Assembly: GCA_949286775.1 (NCBI GenBank)
Contig: CASEDW010000265.1
Span: 1-7,471 of the forward strand
Direction: 5' to 3'
From: an uncultured Eubacteriales bacterium
GTDB lineage: Bacteria; Bacillota; Clostridia; Lachnospirales; Lachnospiraceae
DNA length: 7,471 nucleotides
The notes below the pieces were generated by a model. The model worked only from the letters and a program-made list of their open reading frames with translations, was not told the origin of the DNA and ran no database searches. Shown here piece after piece: positions 1-5,797 of the stretch. Numbering within the stretch: the stretch's first letter is position 1; the number at the start of each line of letters is the position of its first letter. The position numbers and the translations under genes are program-made.

Positions 1-12
1 TCCCTTGACTCA

Positions 13-501
13 TCAAATTCTTACATAAGTAGTAAACATATATCGTATTTCGTTATGTTCCATCATATCGCTCTGATAGGAAATCGCCCAGTTTCCGTCG
101 TTGTCGAGATTCGGAAAATATGTATCAGCCTTATATTCATTGTCTATTTTCGTAATATGAGCCGTATCGCACAGTGGAAGGAGCGCCTCATAAATGCTTC
201 CTCCTCCTATTACGAAAAGCTCGTCAGTATCGTATTTTTTTATCTCTTCTTTCAGTTCATCTATTCCATGAACAACAACTACTCCGTCTTTATTATACTC
301 CTCGTTTTTAGTAAGTACTATATTAGTTCTGTTTTTTAACGGTCTTCCTCCCGGAAAACTTTCAAGAGTCTTTCTTCCCATTATTACTACATGACCTGTT
401 GTCGTTTCTTTAAAAAACTTCATGTCCGCCGGTATCGACTCAAGAAGTTTATTTTCATTTCCAATTGCCCAGTTTTTATCTACAGCTGCTATTAATTTCA
501 T
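13..501 (-). CDS. folA: Dihydrofolate reductase
   Basis: Reduces 7,8-dihydrofolate to tetrahydrofolate with NADPH in the cytosol, regenerating the folate that thymidylate synthase oxidises. The 162-residue length is normal for the family. Visible motifs are the N-terminal strand and loop (AAVDKNWAIGNENKLL, 5-20), the active-site acid in IPADMKFF (Asp26, equivalent to E. coli Asp27), the NADPH-binding GRKTLESFPGGRPL (42-55), Arg58 for the folate carboxylate, and GGGSIYEALLP (99-109). The Trp that usually precedes the LPAD-like motif is Glu21 here. The ATG is preceded by GAGG with six bases between. It lies 23 bases after the thyA stop, so both are probably one transcript. The first 12 bases of the window after its stop show nothing. 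Identity is very secure from motifs and partner. Confidence 0.97.
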   Translation of the reverse strand: MKLIAAVDKNWAIGNENKLLESIPADMKFFKETTTGHVVIMGRKTLESFPGGRPLKNRTNIVLTKNEEYNKDGVVVVHGIDELKEEIKKYDTDELFVIGGGSIYEALLPLCDTAHITKIDNEYKADTYFPNLDNDGNWAISYQSDMMEHNEIRYMFTTYVRI

Positions 502-524
502 TTCATGCCTCGCTTTTATATTTT

Positions 525-1373
525 TTAGATGGCTATCGGGATATTTTTTATCTGCTCGCCGTGTTTATAATCCTCAACTATAACATCGTTCATTGTAAAA
601 TCATAAAAGTTCTTAATTTCCGGATTTAATCGAACCTTTGGAGCAGGGTAAGTTTCTCTTTTAATAAGTTCTTTTACGATCGGGATATGCCTGTCATAAA
701 TATGAGCGTCGGCAATGACGTGAACAAGCTCGCCCGCCTCCATATCTGAAACCTGAGCAAATGCCATCAGCAAAAGAGCGTACTGGCATACGTTCCAGTT
801 GTTCGCCGCGAGAATATCCTGCGATCTCTGATTAAGAATAGCATTGAGGGTCAGTTTATCGTGTCCCTTTTTCTGCTCAACATTAAAAGTCATCGAATAG
901 GCGCAAGGATATAACGCCATCTCCGACAAATCCTGGTGCACATAGATGTTAGTCATGATCCTTCTGCTGAAAGGATTGTTTTTCAGGTCAAAAAGCACCC
1001 TGTCCACCTGATCCATCATGCCCTCTTTATATTTATGCTTTACTCCCATCTGATATCCGTACGCTTTTCCGATAGAGCCGTTTTCATCGGCCCATTCGTC
1101 CCATATATGGCTGCTAAGATCATGAATATTATTTGATTTTTTCTGCCATATCCAAAGTACTTCGTCAAAGGCCGATTTTATAGCCGTTCTTCGAAGTGTT
1201 ATCGCCGGAAATTCATTTGACAGATCATATCTGTTTACGACTCCGAACTTTTTGATAGTATATGCCGACTGGCCGTCAGGCCATTTGGGACGCACCTTTT
1301 CACCCTCGGTGCTCGTTCCGTTTTCAATAATATCGTTGCACATATTTATAAATAACTCGTCAGCGTAGCTCAT
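525..1373 (-). CDS. thyA: Thymidylate synthase (ThyA type)
   Basis: Methylates dUMP to dTMP using 5,10-methylenetetrahydrofolate and releases dihydrofolate, the substrate of the enzyme encoded next to it. The 282 residues are slightly longer than the E. coli protein (264). Visible landmarks are PFSRRIM with the phosphate-binding arginines (137-138), the catalytic Cys157 in ALYPCAYSMTFNV, NQRSQDILAANNWN (181-194, with RS and the late Asn), and VIADAHIYDRH (219-229, His224 and Tyr226). The residue after the catalytic Cys is Ala rather than the usual His, which I believe marks a divergent Firmicutes branch. The start is supported by GAGGAG eight bases upstream; a second AGGAG lies just before it. 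The gene is preceded by the terminator of the upstream gene and followed closely by folA. Confidence 0.95.
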   Translation of the reverse strand: MSYADELFINMCNDIIENGTSTEGEKVRPKWPDGQSAYTIKKFGVVNRYDLSNEFPAITLRRTAIKSAFDEVLWIWQKKSNNIHDLSSHIWDEWADENGSIGKAYGYQMGVKHKYKEGMMDQVDRVLFDLKNNPFSRRIMTNIYVHQDLSEMALYPCAYSMTFNVEQKKGHDKLTLNAILNQRSQDILAANNWNVCQYALLLMAFAQVSDMEAGELVHVIADAHIYDRHIPIVKELIKRETYPAPKVRLNPEIKNFYDFTMNDVIVEDYKHGEQIKNIPIAI

Positions 1374-1408
1374 GTATCAGGCTCCTCTTCTCCTTAAAAT
1401 TGATTTGC

Positions 1409-1448
1409 AAAAAATCCGATGACTGATACTTTCAATCATCGGAATTTT
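1409..1448 (-). terminator. Rho-independent terminator after the IreB-fusion gene
   Basis: Read on the minus strand, an 8-bp stem (TCCGATGA with TCATCGGA, 1415-1422 and 1436-1443) extends through one C/A mismatch by three more pairs to a five-base loop. It is followed by six T residues. It starts 12 bases after the stop of the IreB-fusion gene and lies 36 bases before thyA, so it separates the two units. No convincing thyA promoter is visible between the hairpin and the thyA start, so some read-through may occur. Confidence 0.8.
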
Positions 1449-1459
1449 AAAACTATAAT

Positions 1460-2200
1460 TTATTTGAAATAATTTTTTATCAATGCTTCTATAAGCGAAT
1501 GGGTATCCGCTGATCTTATAAGATTTCGCGCGTTTCCTTTGCTTGTAATATATGTGGCGTCTTTTGTAACAAAATACTGCGCGAGCTGTTTATAAGGATC
1601 ATATCCCGCAGCCTCAAGAGCGTCTTTAACCCTTCTCAAAACTTCGTCAGGAGTTAATTTTTCCGTTCCCTGCGCCGGCGCATGAACCGGTGTCTGTTTA
1701 GGCGCACTCTGCGGCGCAGCGCTTATATCTGCTGCCGGCTTTTTCTGTTCAGTATTTTCTGATACTTGTTCTTCTTTTGGAAGGATCGCGTTATCCTGTT
1801 CTTTATCCTGCTCTTCTACGATCTGAAGCACGATATCATCCGATTCGGCGCTCTTTTCTGATTTTGAACTTGAGCGAACCTCAGCGCTCGTTTTATTAGA
1901 AATAGGCGCGTCCTGTCCTTCATCTTCATCCTCTTCATCATCTCTGTCAAGGATAGAGACAAATTCTATTTTGTCAACAAAATCATCGGAGTTTTTCTTA
2001 TAATATTTCTGAATCTTCTTTGCTAATTTTTCAGCGCTCGTGCCTTCCATTTCCGCAATATCATAGATTGTATAATCGAGGCACTCGCTTTCCTGCTCAT
2101 CTGTCATATCAAGCTTGCGCGTAACATAATAAATACAATCAAGCGCGCATTCTTCGTCTTCAAACAGCTGTCCTAATTTCGTTCTTTCGTTAAAAACCAT
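1460..2200 (-). CDS. IreB-domain fusion protein with acidic linker
   Basis: The last ~63 residues (184-246) match the IreB family (DUF965). GYDPYKQLAQYFVTKDATYI (199-218) and NARNLIR (223-229), then LIEALIKNYFK, parallel the IreB pattern GYNPxxQIxxYxLSxDPxYI, NARNxIR, ExLVRYYL. IreB proteins are normally 80-90-residue stand-alone phosphoproteins targeted by the PASTA kinase IreK in enterococci. Here the domain sits behind an N-terminal ~70-residue domain and a ~110-residue low-complexity linker that is very acidic at 86-97 and rich in Ser, Glu, Ala, Pro and Gln. The N-terminal part (LGQLFEDEECALDCI, then TIYDIAEMEGTSAEKLAKKI) faintly recalls a DUF1858-type helical fold, but that is weak. There is no signal peptide or membrane segment. 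GAGG lies eight bases before the ATG. The gene is divergent from lexA. The domain call is strong; the function in this organism is inferred. Confidence 0.85.
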   Translation of the reverse strand: MVFNERTKLGQLFEDEECALDCIYYVTRKLDMTDEQESECLDYTIYDIAEMEGTSAEKLAKKIQKYYKKNSDDFVDKIEFVSILDRDDEEDEDEGQDAPISNKTSAEVRSSSKSEKSAESDDIVLQIVEEQDKEQDNAILPKEEQVSENTEQKKPAADISAAPQSAPKQTPVHAPAQGTEKLTPDEVLRRVKDALEAAGYDPYKQLAQYFVTKDATYITSKGNARNLIRSADTHSLIEALIKNYFK

Positions 2201-2284
2201 TCTTTTTTCCTCTTGCTCATCTTATATTTTAGAATTATTATGTCTGCGTATAATCTAAATAAGACAGACTTCATCATCATTTGA

Positions 2285-2290
2285 ATTATA
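2285..2290 (-). promoter_or_regulatory. Candidate -10 box of the IreB-fusion gene
   Basis: A perfect TATAAT stands on the minus strand about 85 bases before the IreB-fusion ATG. The matching -35 region is poor, with only TGACTT-like sequence at 17 bases. It is offered as a candidate only. The rest of the 270-base divergent spacer is AT-rich, apart from the lexA control elements and an imperfect inverted repeat CAAATATT/AATATTTG between about 2376 and 2397. Confidence 0.3.
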
Positions 2291-2387
2291 CTAAAAATCC
2301 GGCGATAAGTCATCATTTTTCTAAAATCTGATGCTTAAGATTATAACTTATCCTCCAAGATAAAGCAAATATTTCAAACGTTTTTTC

Positions 2388-2401
2388 CGAATATTTGTTT
2401 G
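2388..2401. promoter_or_regulatory. Candidate LexA operator (SOS box)
   Basis: CGAATATTTGTTTG matches the Gram-positive SOS box CGAACNNNNGTTCG at eight of ten fixed positions. It matches the shorter GAACNNNNGTTT form with one mismatch. It overlaps the proposed -35 box of lexA, the expected place for autorepression. Because it lies in a divergent spacer it could also affect the IreB-fusion gene, but its distance from that gene's candidate -10 (about 100 bases) makes this less likely. Confidence 0.65.
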
Positions 2402-2427
2402 CATTTTCATCATGCATAATTTAAAAT
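2399..2427 (+). promoter_or_regulatory. Likely lexA promoter
   Basis: TTGCAT (2399-2404) and TAAAAT (2422-2427) are separated by 17 bases and lie 43 bases upstream of the lexA start. The -35 box is weak, the -10 box matches five of six positions, and the SOS box covers the -35 region. The ribosome binding site is GGAG, eight bases before the ATG. Confidence 0.5.
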
Positions 2428-2470
2428 GAGGCTAAAGAAATGTTTTATAGATTTTTCCGGAGAATAATTT

Positions 2471-3133
2471 ATGCACGACAAAAACAAACTTTCTGCCAGA
2501 GCGCAGCTTATACTTGATTATCTGAAAAAAACAATTTCCGAAAAGGGGTATCCTCCGTCGATCAGGGAAATCTGCTCCGCCGTTGGGCTCAAATCGACGT
2601 CATCGGTTCATTCTTATCTTGAAGCGCTTGAAAGCAAAGGGTATATCATTAAAGACAGCCACAGTTCCAGATCCATAAAGATAGTTGCCGACGGCTCGTC
2701 AGAATCAAAAACGGCGACTTCTGACAACATATTTTCAGACAAATTTTCTTCAGACAGTATGGTGATGGTTCCCGTTATCGGTACTGTCGCCGCCGGAACT
2801 CCAATACTTGCCACCGAGCATATTGAAACATACTATCCCGTTCCGGTCGATAAACTTTCAAACAGCCAGACTTTTTTCCTTCGTGTCAAAGGAGACAGTA
2901 TGGTAAACGTCGGCATCATGGACAAAGACCTCGTGCTTGTCGAACAGAAAAACACTGCGGATAACGGCGATATCGTTGTCGCTCTTATCGATGACTCGGC
3001 GACCGTCAAAACATTTTACCAAGAAGCCGATCACATCAGGCTCCAGCCCGAAAACGACTCCATGGAACCTATCATCGTCAAAGACAACGTTGTGATACTT
3101 GGAAAAGTTATCGGGGATATGAGGTTTTTCTAA
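2471..3133 (+). CDS. lexA: LexA, SOS regulon repressor
   Basis: A cytosolic dimeric repressor that binds SOS boxes and cleaves itself when stimulated by RecA filaments after DNA damage. The 220 residues are close to the usual ~200-205, with a slightly long linker. The N-terminal winged helix shows LSARAQLILDYLKKTISEKG (7-26) and IREICSAVGLKSTSSVHSYL (31-50), the recognition helix region. The linker (75-97) is rich in Ser and Asp. The C-terminal S24 peptidase domain has the cleavage bond Ala108-Gly109 in VIGTVAAGTP, the nucleophile Ser143 in VKGDSMVNVGI, and the general base Lys180 in ATVKTFY. The C-terminus LGKVIGDMRFF is typical. All catalytic residues are present, so it should be functional. 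It is divergent from the IreB-fusion gene and ends just before a strong terminator. Confidence 0.97.
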   Translation: MHDKNKLSARAQLILDYLKKTISEKGYPPSIREICSAVGLKSTSSVHSYLEALESKGYIIKDSHSSRSIKIVADGSSESKTATSDNIFSDKFSSDSMVMVPVIGTVAAGTPILATEHIETYYPVPVDKLSNSQTFFLRVKGDSMVNVGIMDKDLVLVEQKNTADNGDIVVALIDDSATVKTFYQEADHIRLQPENDSMEPIIVKDNVVILGKVIGDMRFF

Positions 3134-3663
3134 TTACTTATCAGTTGGTTACAAACTGTAACCAACTGATTTTTTTCTTTATACTTGCATATTTCCATCG
3201 GCGAGATCTTTTGCTGCAAAAGGAATAAAATAAAATGGTATGGTAAGAAGCTTTCGACTTGACTTGCCTGATAAAGTTCCATATCTGAAAGATAATTGTC
3301 ATATAAAACTTTTAAGATTTCCCTTGCTTCAATAATATCGTTATCATCAATAAAAGCTTCGACTGCTTCAGACATACCGCCTATAAAAAGATATCTATAA
3401 ATCTGTTCTATAGCTAACTCATGAGTTTGATTTCCCAGCGGTTATTTGTTTTCATATGCCATTTTGATCGTATCGTAAAGCATTTTATTACTGTTCATAA
3501 GAAATTCATCGAAGGACATCGGATAAACAGTTATTTGATCAATCTTTCCTACAAGGAACAAAAATTTATTTTGATTATCAATTCCTCTTTTATGCATTTT
3601 TCTTTGAAGTTTAATTCCAACCATTGATCCGGTTGCGATAACATTAATTGCACCAAATGTCAT
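3130..3663 (-). pseudogene. Broken DUF4143-type ATPase gene fragment
   Basis: Two reading frames, 3442-3663 and 3130-3375, are in the same frame. Read through, they give INVIATGSMVGIKL, then FLVGKIDQITVYPMSFDEFL, then HELAIEQIYRYLFIGGMSEA, then LKVLYDNYLSDMELYQASQ. This is the order seen in ATP-binding proteins with AAA_14 and DUF4143 domains: end of the ATPase core, the YPMxFxEFL block, and the IGGMPEAV block. One TAA at 3442-3444 (NK-stop-PLG, where CAA/Gln is the likely ancestor) breaks it. The Walker A and B half is missing upstream, where the repeat array begins. After QASQ the frame loses resemblance; the +1 frame reads TIPFYFIPFAAKDL and stops at 3179-3181, which suggests a deletion plus frameshift. 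The annotated 3' end runs into the lexA terminator and is not real coding. Family recognition is good; the gene is clearly dead. Confidence 0.75.
3140..3176 (+). terminator. Strong rho-independent terminator of lexA
   Basis: A perfect 13-bp stem (ATCAGTTGGTTAC with GTAACCAACTGAT) with a five-base loop AAACT is followed directly by T residues to 3176. It begins seven bases after the lexA stop. On the minus strand it lacks a T tract, so it works in the lexA direction. It marks the border between the housekeeping block and the decayed region to the right. Confidence 0.95.
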
Positions 3664-3785
3664 GAATATTTTTCAATTAATTGCACCTGTAAACGCTTTT
3701 TTATATGCATTAATTGCACTTTTGTAATGTTATTATGTTAGCTTAACTGCACCTGTTTAAGCTTATGATAAACATTAATTACACC
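3643..3785. repeat. Five degenerate repeats with 33-bp period
   Basis: The 12-base core ATTAATTGCACC (GGTGCAATTAAT on the minus strand) recurs at 3643, 3676, 3709, 3742 and 3774, giving spacings of 33, 33, 33 and 32. Variants are ATTAATTGCACT (3709), CTTAACTGCACC (3742) and ATTAATTACACC (3774). The core is often followed on the plus strand by TGT or TGTTTA-like sequence; the remaining ~20 bases differ. The left copy overlaps the codons for GAIN in the ATPase remnant. Such regularly spaced short sites are typical of protein-binding arrays, such as the multiple transposase sites in IS21-like ends or iterons. Which of these applies cannot be decided here. Confidence 0.75.
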
Positions 3786-3820
3786 TTATGGAACATCTAT
3801 CAGCCCCACGTATCGATCAC

Positions 3821-3850
3821 AAAAATGGGTCAGCCCCCACGGACTGACCC
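3821..3850 (-). terminator. Minus-strand terminator hairpin
   Basis: GGGTCAG (3827-3833) pairs with CTGACCC (3844-3850) around a 10-base loop. On the minus strand the stem is followed by A and five T residues. It lies about 63 bases past the stop of the secreted-protein gene fragment on that strand and could end its transcript. Part of it repeats a nearby motif: CAGCCCCACG at 3801-3810 and CAGCCCCCACG at 3831-3841. It may therefore belong to a mobile-element end rather than to the gene. Confidence 0.6.
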
Positions 3851-3913
3851 CAAAAACTTTTTTAAAGATTCAATTCAATATTTGAAAAATAATACTGAAA
3901 ATATCATTATATT

Positions 3914-4682
3914 CTACATAAACCATCCCATATCACATTCTATTACTTTATGGCTTGTAGTCCAACTAGAACCACCTCTTGTTACATGAGCAGCTCCCTC
4001 ACCCCAAATCTCATAATACATACCGCCAGATACACATTCCAGTTTGGGTGGATTTGTTGCTATGGAATATGATGAACTAGGATATGAAAACCACGGCGAA
4101 GTATAATCAGCAAGTCCTCTCGTATCATAATTTACGCCCCAATATCCATAACGTAAGTTTACATAATCAACAGAAAGCATTCCAACATTAACGACAGCCC
4201 TCGTGCTAACTCCGGTCAACTTAATGGTAATATCTTCTATATCATAACTTATGGTAGTATATAAAGTAATTTCGCCACCAGACGACGATACAGCTTCTTC
4301 TTTTGTATAAGAAGAGACAGTACGCATCTGATTATCAACAATTCCCAGTTTTGAAATAACCGTTGCGGCATATGATTTAGTAACATCATCATTATTTTGA
4401 GATATACATAATTACTCTGTAGTGATTAAAGGTTTTTCTGTTTGCTCAACACCATTAATAGTTAACACACAGTTTTCTTTAATAGATTCAACCACCTGTC
4501 CTGGTGCGTCATTTACACCATTCAAAGCTCGTTCCAGTAATACATCGGTATCCTGAATTTTTTCATTTACAACATAGGTATCATCAGGTGTATTTTCCGA
4601 GGCAAAAACATTCATAGTAAAAGATAGCATAAAAACACATACTAATATAATTGATATTATTTTATAACTTTTTTTTCTTCAT
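3914..4682 (-). pseudogene. Disrupted secreted protein gene, unknown family
   Basis: I do not recognise the family. The natural start is the ATG at 4680-4682, with GAGGG seven bases upstream overlapping the stop of the preceding gene. Right after ATG AAG comes an A run (about eight bases, 4669-4676). The ATG frame then stops at once (TTA TAA), whereas the next frame gives a classic Sec signal peptide (KIISIILVCVFMLSFTMNVFA, written here from its Lys onward in part: hydrophobic core then VFA-S). The frames differ by one base. Codons from 4630 onward encode an acidic mature part (SENTPDDTYVVNEK...), stopped by TAA at 4412-4414. Beyond it the same frame continues for about 165 residues, rich in Ser, Thr, Tyr and Gly, with no membrane segment, to a TAG at 3914. 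It follows the DUF2007-like gene by 10 bases, so both probably form an operon. Confidence 0.6.
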
Positions 4683-4692
4683 AACTATTCCC

Positions 4693-4926
4693 TCATAATA
4701 GATGTAACAATTCTAAAGCTCTTTTTCCTTCTTTTTTATTAACAAAAATATGATATTCATAAGCAGCTGACATATCAATAAATGGTATGCCATGATGTCT
4801 TCCAGGATTAGTTATAGTATTTGTAATAACAACAGATTTAATATTATATTCGGAAAGTAAAGCTCTAATTTTGTAACATTTGTCAATATCCCTGGTTACA
4901 TATATTTCTTTCTTTAATATACTCAT
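4693..4926 (-). CDS. Small DUF2007-like protein
   Basis: The 77-residue protein opens with a strand and helix (KEIYVTRDIDKCYKIRALLSEY, starting at residue 6), then KSVVITN, then a variable loop with GRHHGIPF (42-49). It closes with EYHIFVNKKEGKRALELL (57-74). This strand-helix-strand then strand-helix order, with a terminal 'VxxxxxxRALELL', is the pattern of DUF2007-type putative signal-transducing proteins, though the biochemical role of that family is unknown. There is no signal peptide or membrane segment. AGGAGT lies ten bases before the ATG. The stop overlaps the ribosome binding site of the disrupted secreted-protein gene, so translation is likely coupled. It is intact, unlike its neighbour. 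The family call is by pattern only. Confidence 0.65.
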   Translation of the reverse strand: MSILKKEIYVTRDIDKCYKIRALLSEYNIKSVVITNTITNPGRHHGIPFIDMSAAYEYHIFVNKKEGKRALELLHLL

Positions 4927-4961
4927 TCTGCTTCACTCCTATATCCATATAGATTCTTAAA

Positions 4962-4983
4962 TTAAACCATCGGTCTTACCTCC
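4962..4983 (-). other. Two-codon mini-ORF with strong ribosome binding site
   Basis: On the minus strand GGAGGT (4983-4978) stands seven bases before ATG GTT TAA (4970-4962), inside the leader of the DUF2007-like gene and 36 bases before its start. The spacing is that of a real initiation site, yet only Met-Val would be made. It may be a regulatory leader, the relic of a lost gene start, or chance. Confidence 0.3.
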
Positions 4984-5006
4984 ATCACTCTTTATAATTC
5001 AATATA

Positions 5007-5015
5007 ATTATAACA
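5007..5015 (-). promoter_or_regulatory. Candidate extended -10 promoter of the DUF2007-like gene
   Basis: TGTTATAAT on the minus strand is a perfect extended -10 box, about 80 bases before the DUF2007-like ATG. No good -35 box is seen 17 bases upstream, which extended -10 promoters can lack. Just upstream is a small inverted repeat CAGGT/ACCTG (5023-5040). Confidence 0.45.
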
Positions 5016-5152
5016 TATGTGGCAGGTTTTATAGCACCTGACTTTTTTGACCAATTTTTGAATTTTTTAGTCCCTGTAGTGGTAATAATAAAAATAATAA
5101 AGTAAATGGTTTGTTATGTACGTAAATATTACAGGCAATCCAAACAATACGA

Positions 5153-5169
5153 GGATGTATTATACATCC
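5153..5169. repeat. Short palindrome in a 360-base gene-free gap
   Basis: GGATGTA and TACATCC form a perfect 7-bp inverted repeat with a three-base centre. No T tract follows on either strand, so it is not a standard terminator. It is the only clear structure between about 5041 and 5286. This stretch is otherwise AT-rich and has no supportable coding region, RNA gene or good terminator for the secreted-protein gene that ends at 5287. Confidence 0.4.
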
Positions 5170-5286
5170 ACATCCGGCGCAATTTCTCTGCTGCGTCTGC
5201 TATAGCTATTTTTTAAATCACACTATTGCTACAGTATTACAGTTTATGCAATAAATATAATCTATACTGACCCGATCAAATTATAT

Positions 5287-5784
5287 TTAAAACGAAAATT
5301 CACAATATGTTATAATAAACGGATCAGATGAATAATTCATTATTGTACCTGTATAACCAGCAGTTTCATCCGCTGATGTTCCTATAGATGCTCCGCTGAC
5401 TTCACTGGGCGATCCGCCTCGCCAAATGCTACTTCCTAAAACAGTATGTTTTGTGATCCAATAATTAGTAAGAGCTTTTCGATCCAGTGAAAACTTAAAG
5501 TTCATTATTGTTCCATCAGCGATATTAAAAGTATCAGCATATGAAGGTCTAAGTATAAATCGTTCTCCATTTCTTAAGGTAATTCCGCTCCAAGACATAC
5601 GATTTCTAAAATCAACTGTTCCTGTTTCAACGATATTTTCATCTTTATCTAATATAGTATAATTAAATTTTGTGCACACCGTTGTCGGATTAAAGTCTGT
5701 TTCTTCTTTTTCTTATGCAAATACATTTATTCCAAATGTGAAAATTAAAATTGTGACTAACAAAATAGAAATTATTTTCTTCAT
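5287..5784 (-). pseudogene. Small secreted protein gene cut by TAA after the signal peptide
   Basis: From the ATG at 5784 (TAGGAGG nine bases upstream) the frame gives a clear Sec signal peptide: MKK, a hydrophobic core, and NVFA at residue 23. The next codon is TAA (5713-5715), exactly where signal peptidase should cut. The same frame continues for 141 residues, starting EKEETDFNPTTVCTKFNY and ending SSDPFIITYCEFSF at the TAG-type end of the frame near 5287. The GTG at 5679 has no ribosome binding site and would give a cytosolic fragment, so it is not a likely start. The mature part is beta-rich, with Cys near both ends, and belongs to no family I know. The gene starts within the tail of the sigma/anti-sigma operon: its ribosome binding site overlaps the anti-sigma stop. 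A Met-Met-Val in-frame extension (5793) is possible but lies too close to that site. Confidence 0.65.
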
Positions 5785-5797
5785 AACCATCATCCTC

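Noticed and set aside
55..339. Plus-strand open frame inside folA
   Set aside because: It is an antisense shadow of a clearly functional gene with full DHFR motifs. The same holds for the plus-strand frame at 936-1136 in thyA and the minus-strand frame at 2614-2814 in lexA.
1374..1408. A separate thyA promoter
   Set aside because: The short space between the terminator and the thyA start has a TTGAAA-like box within the hairpin but no plausible -10 box at the right distance.
3421..3627. Plus-strand open frame antisense to the ATPase remnant
   Set aside because: The minus-strand reading carries recognisable DUF4143-type blocks; the plus-strand reading is low-complexity and unrelated to anything.
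3643..3785. CRISPR array suggested by 33-bp regular spacing
   Set aside because: The conserved core is only 12 bases and the intervals about 21 bases, the copies are degenerate, and no cas gene is in the window. Real arrays have longer, near-identical repeats.
3765..3989. Plus-strand open frame of 74 codons
   Set aside because: It runs across the repeat array, the terminator hairpin and the end of the minus-strand secreted gene, has no ribosome binding site, and shows no protein-like pattern.
5153..5169. Terminator for the secreted-protein gene
   Set aside because: The palindrome is perfect but has no T tract on either strand and lies about 120 bases past the stop.
5287..5679. Intact cytosolic protein starting at GTG 5679
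   Set aside because: No ribosome binding site precedes the GTG, and the same frame continues upstream into a signal peptide with an excellent start site, so this is the tail of an interrupted gene.
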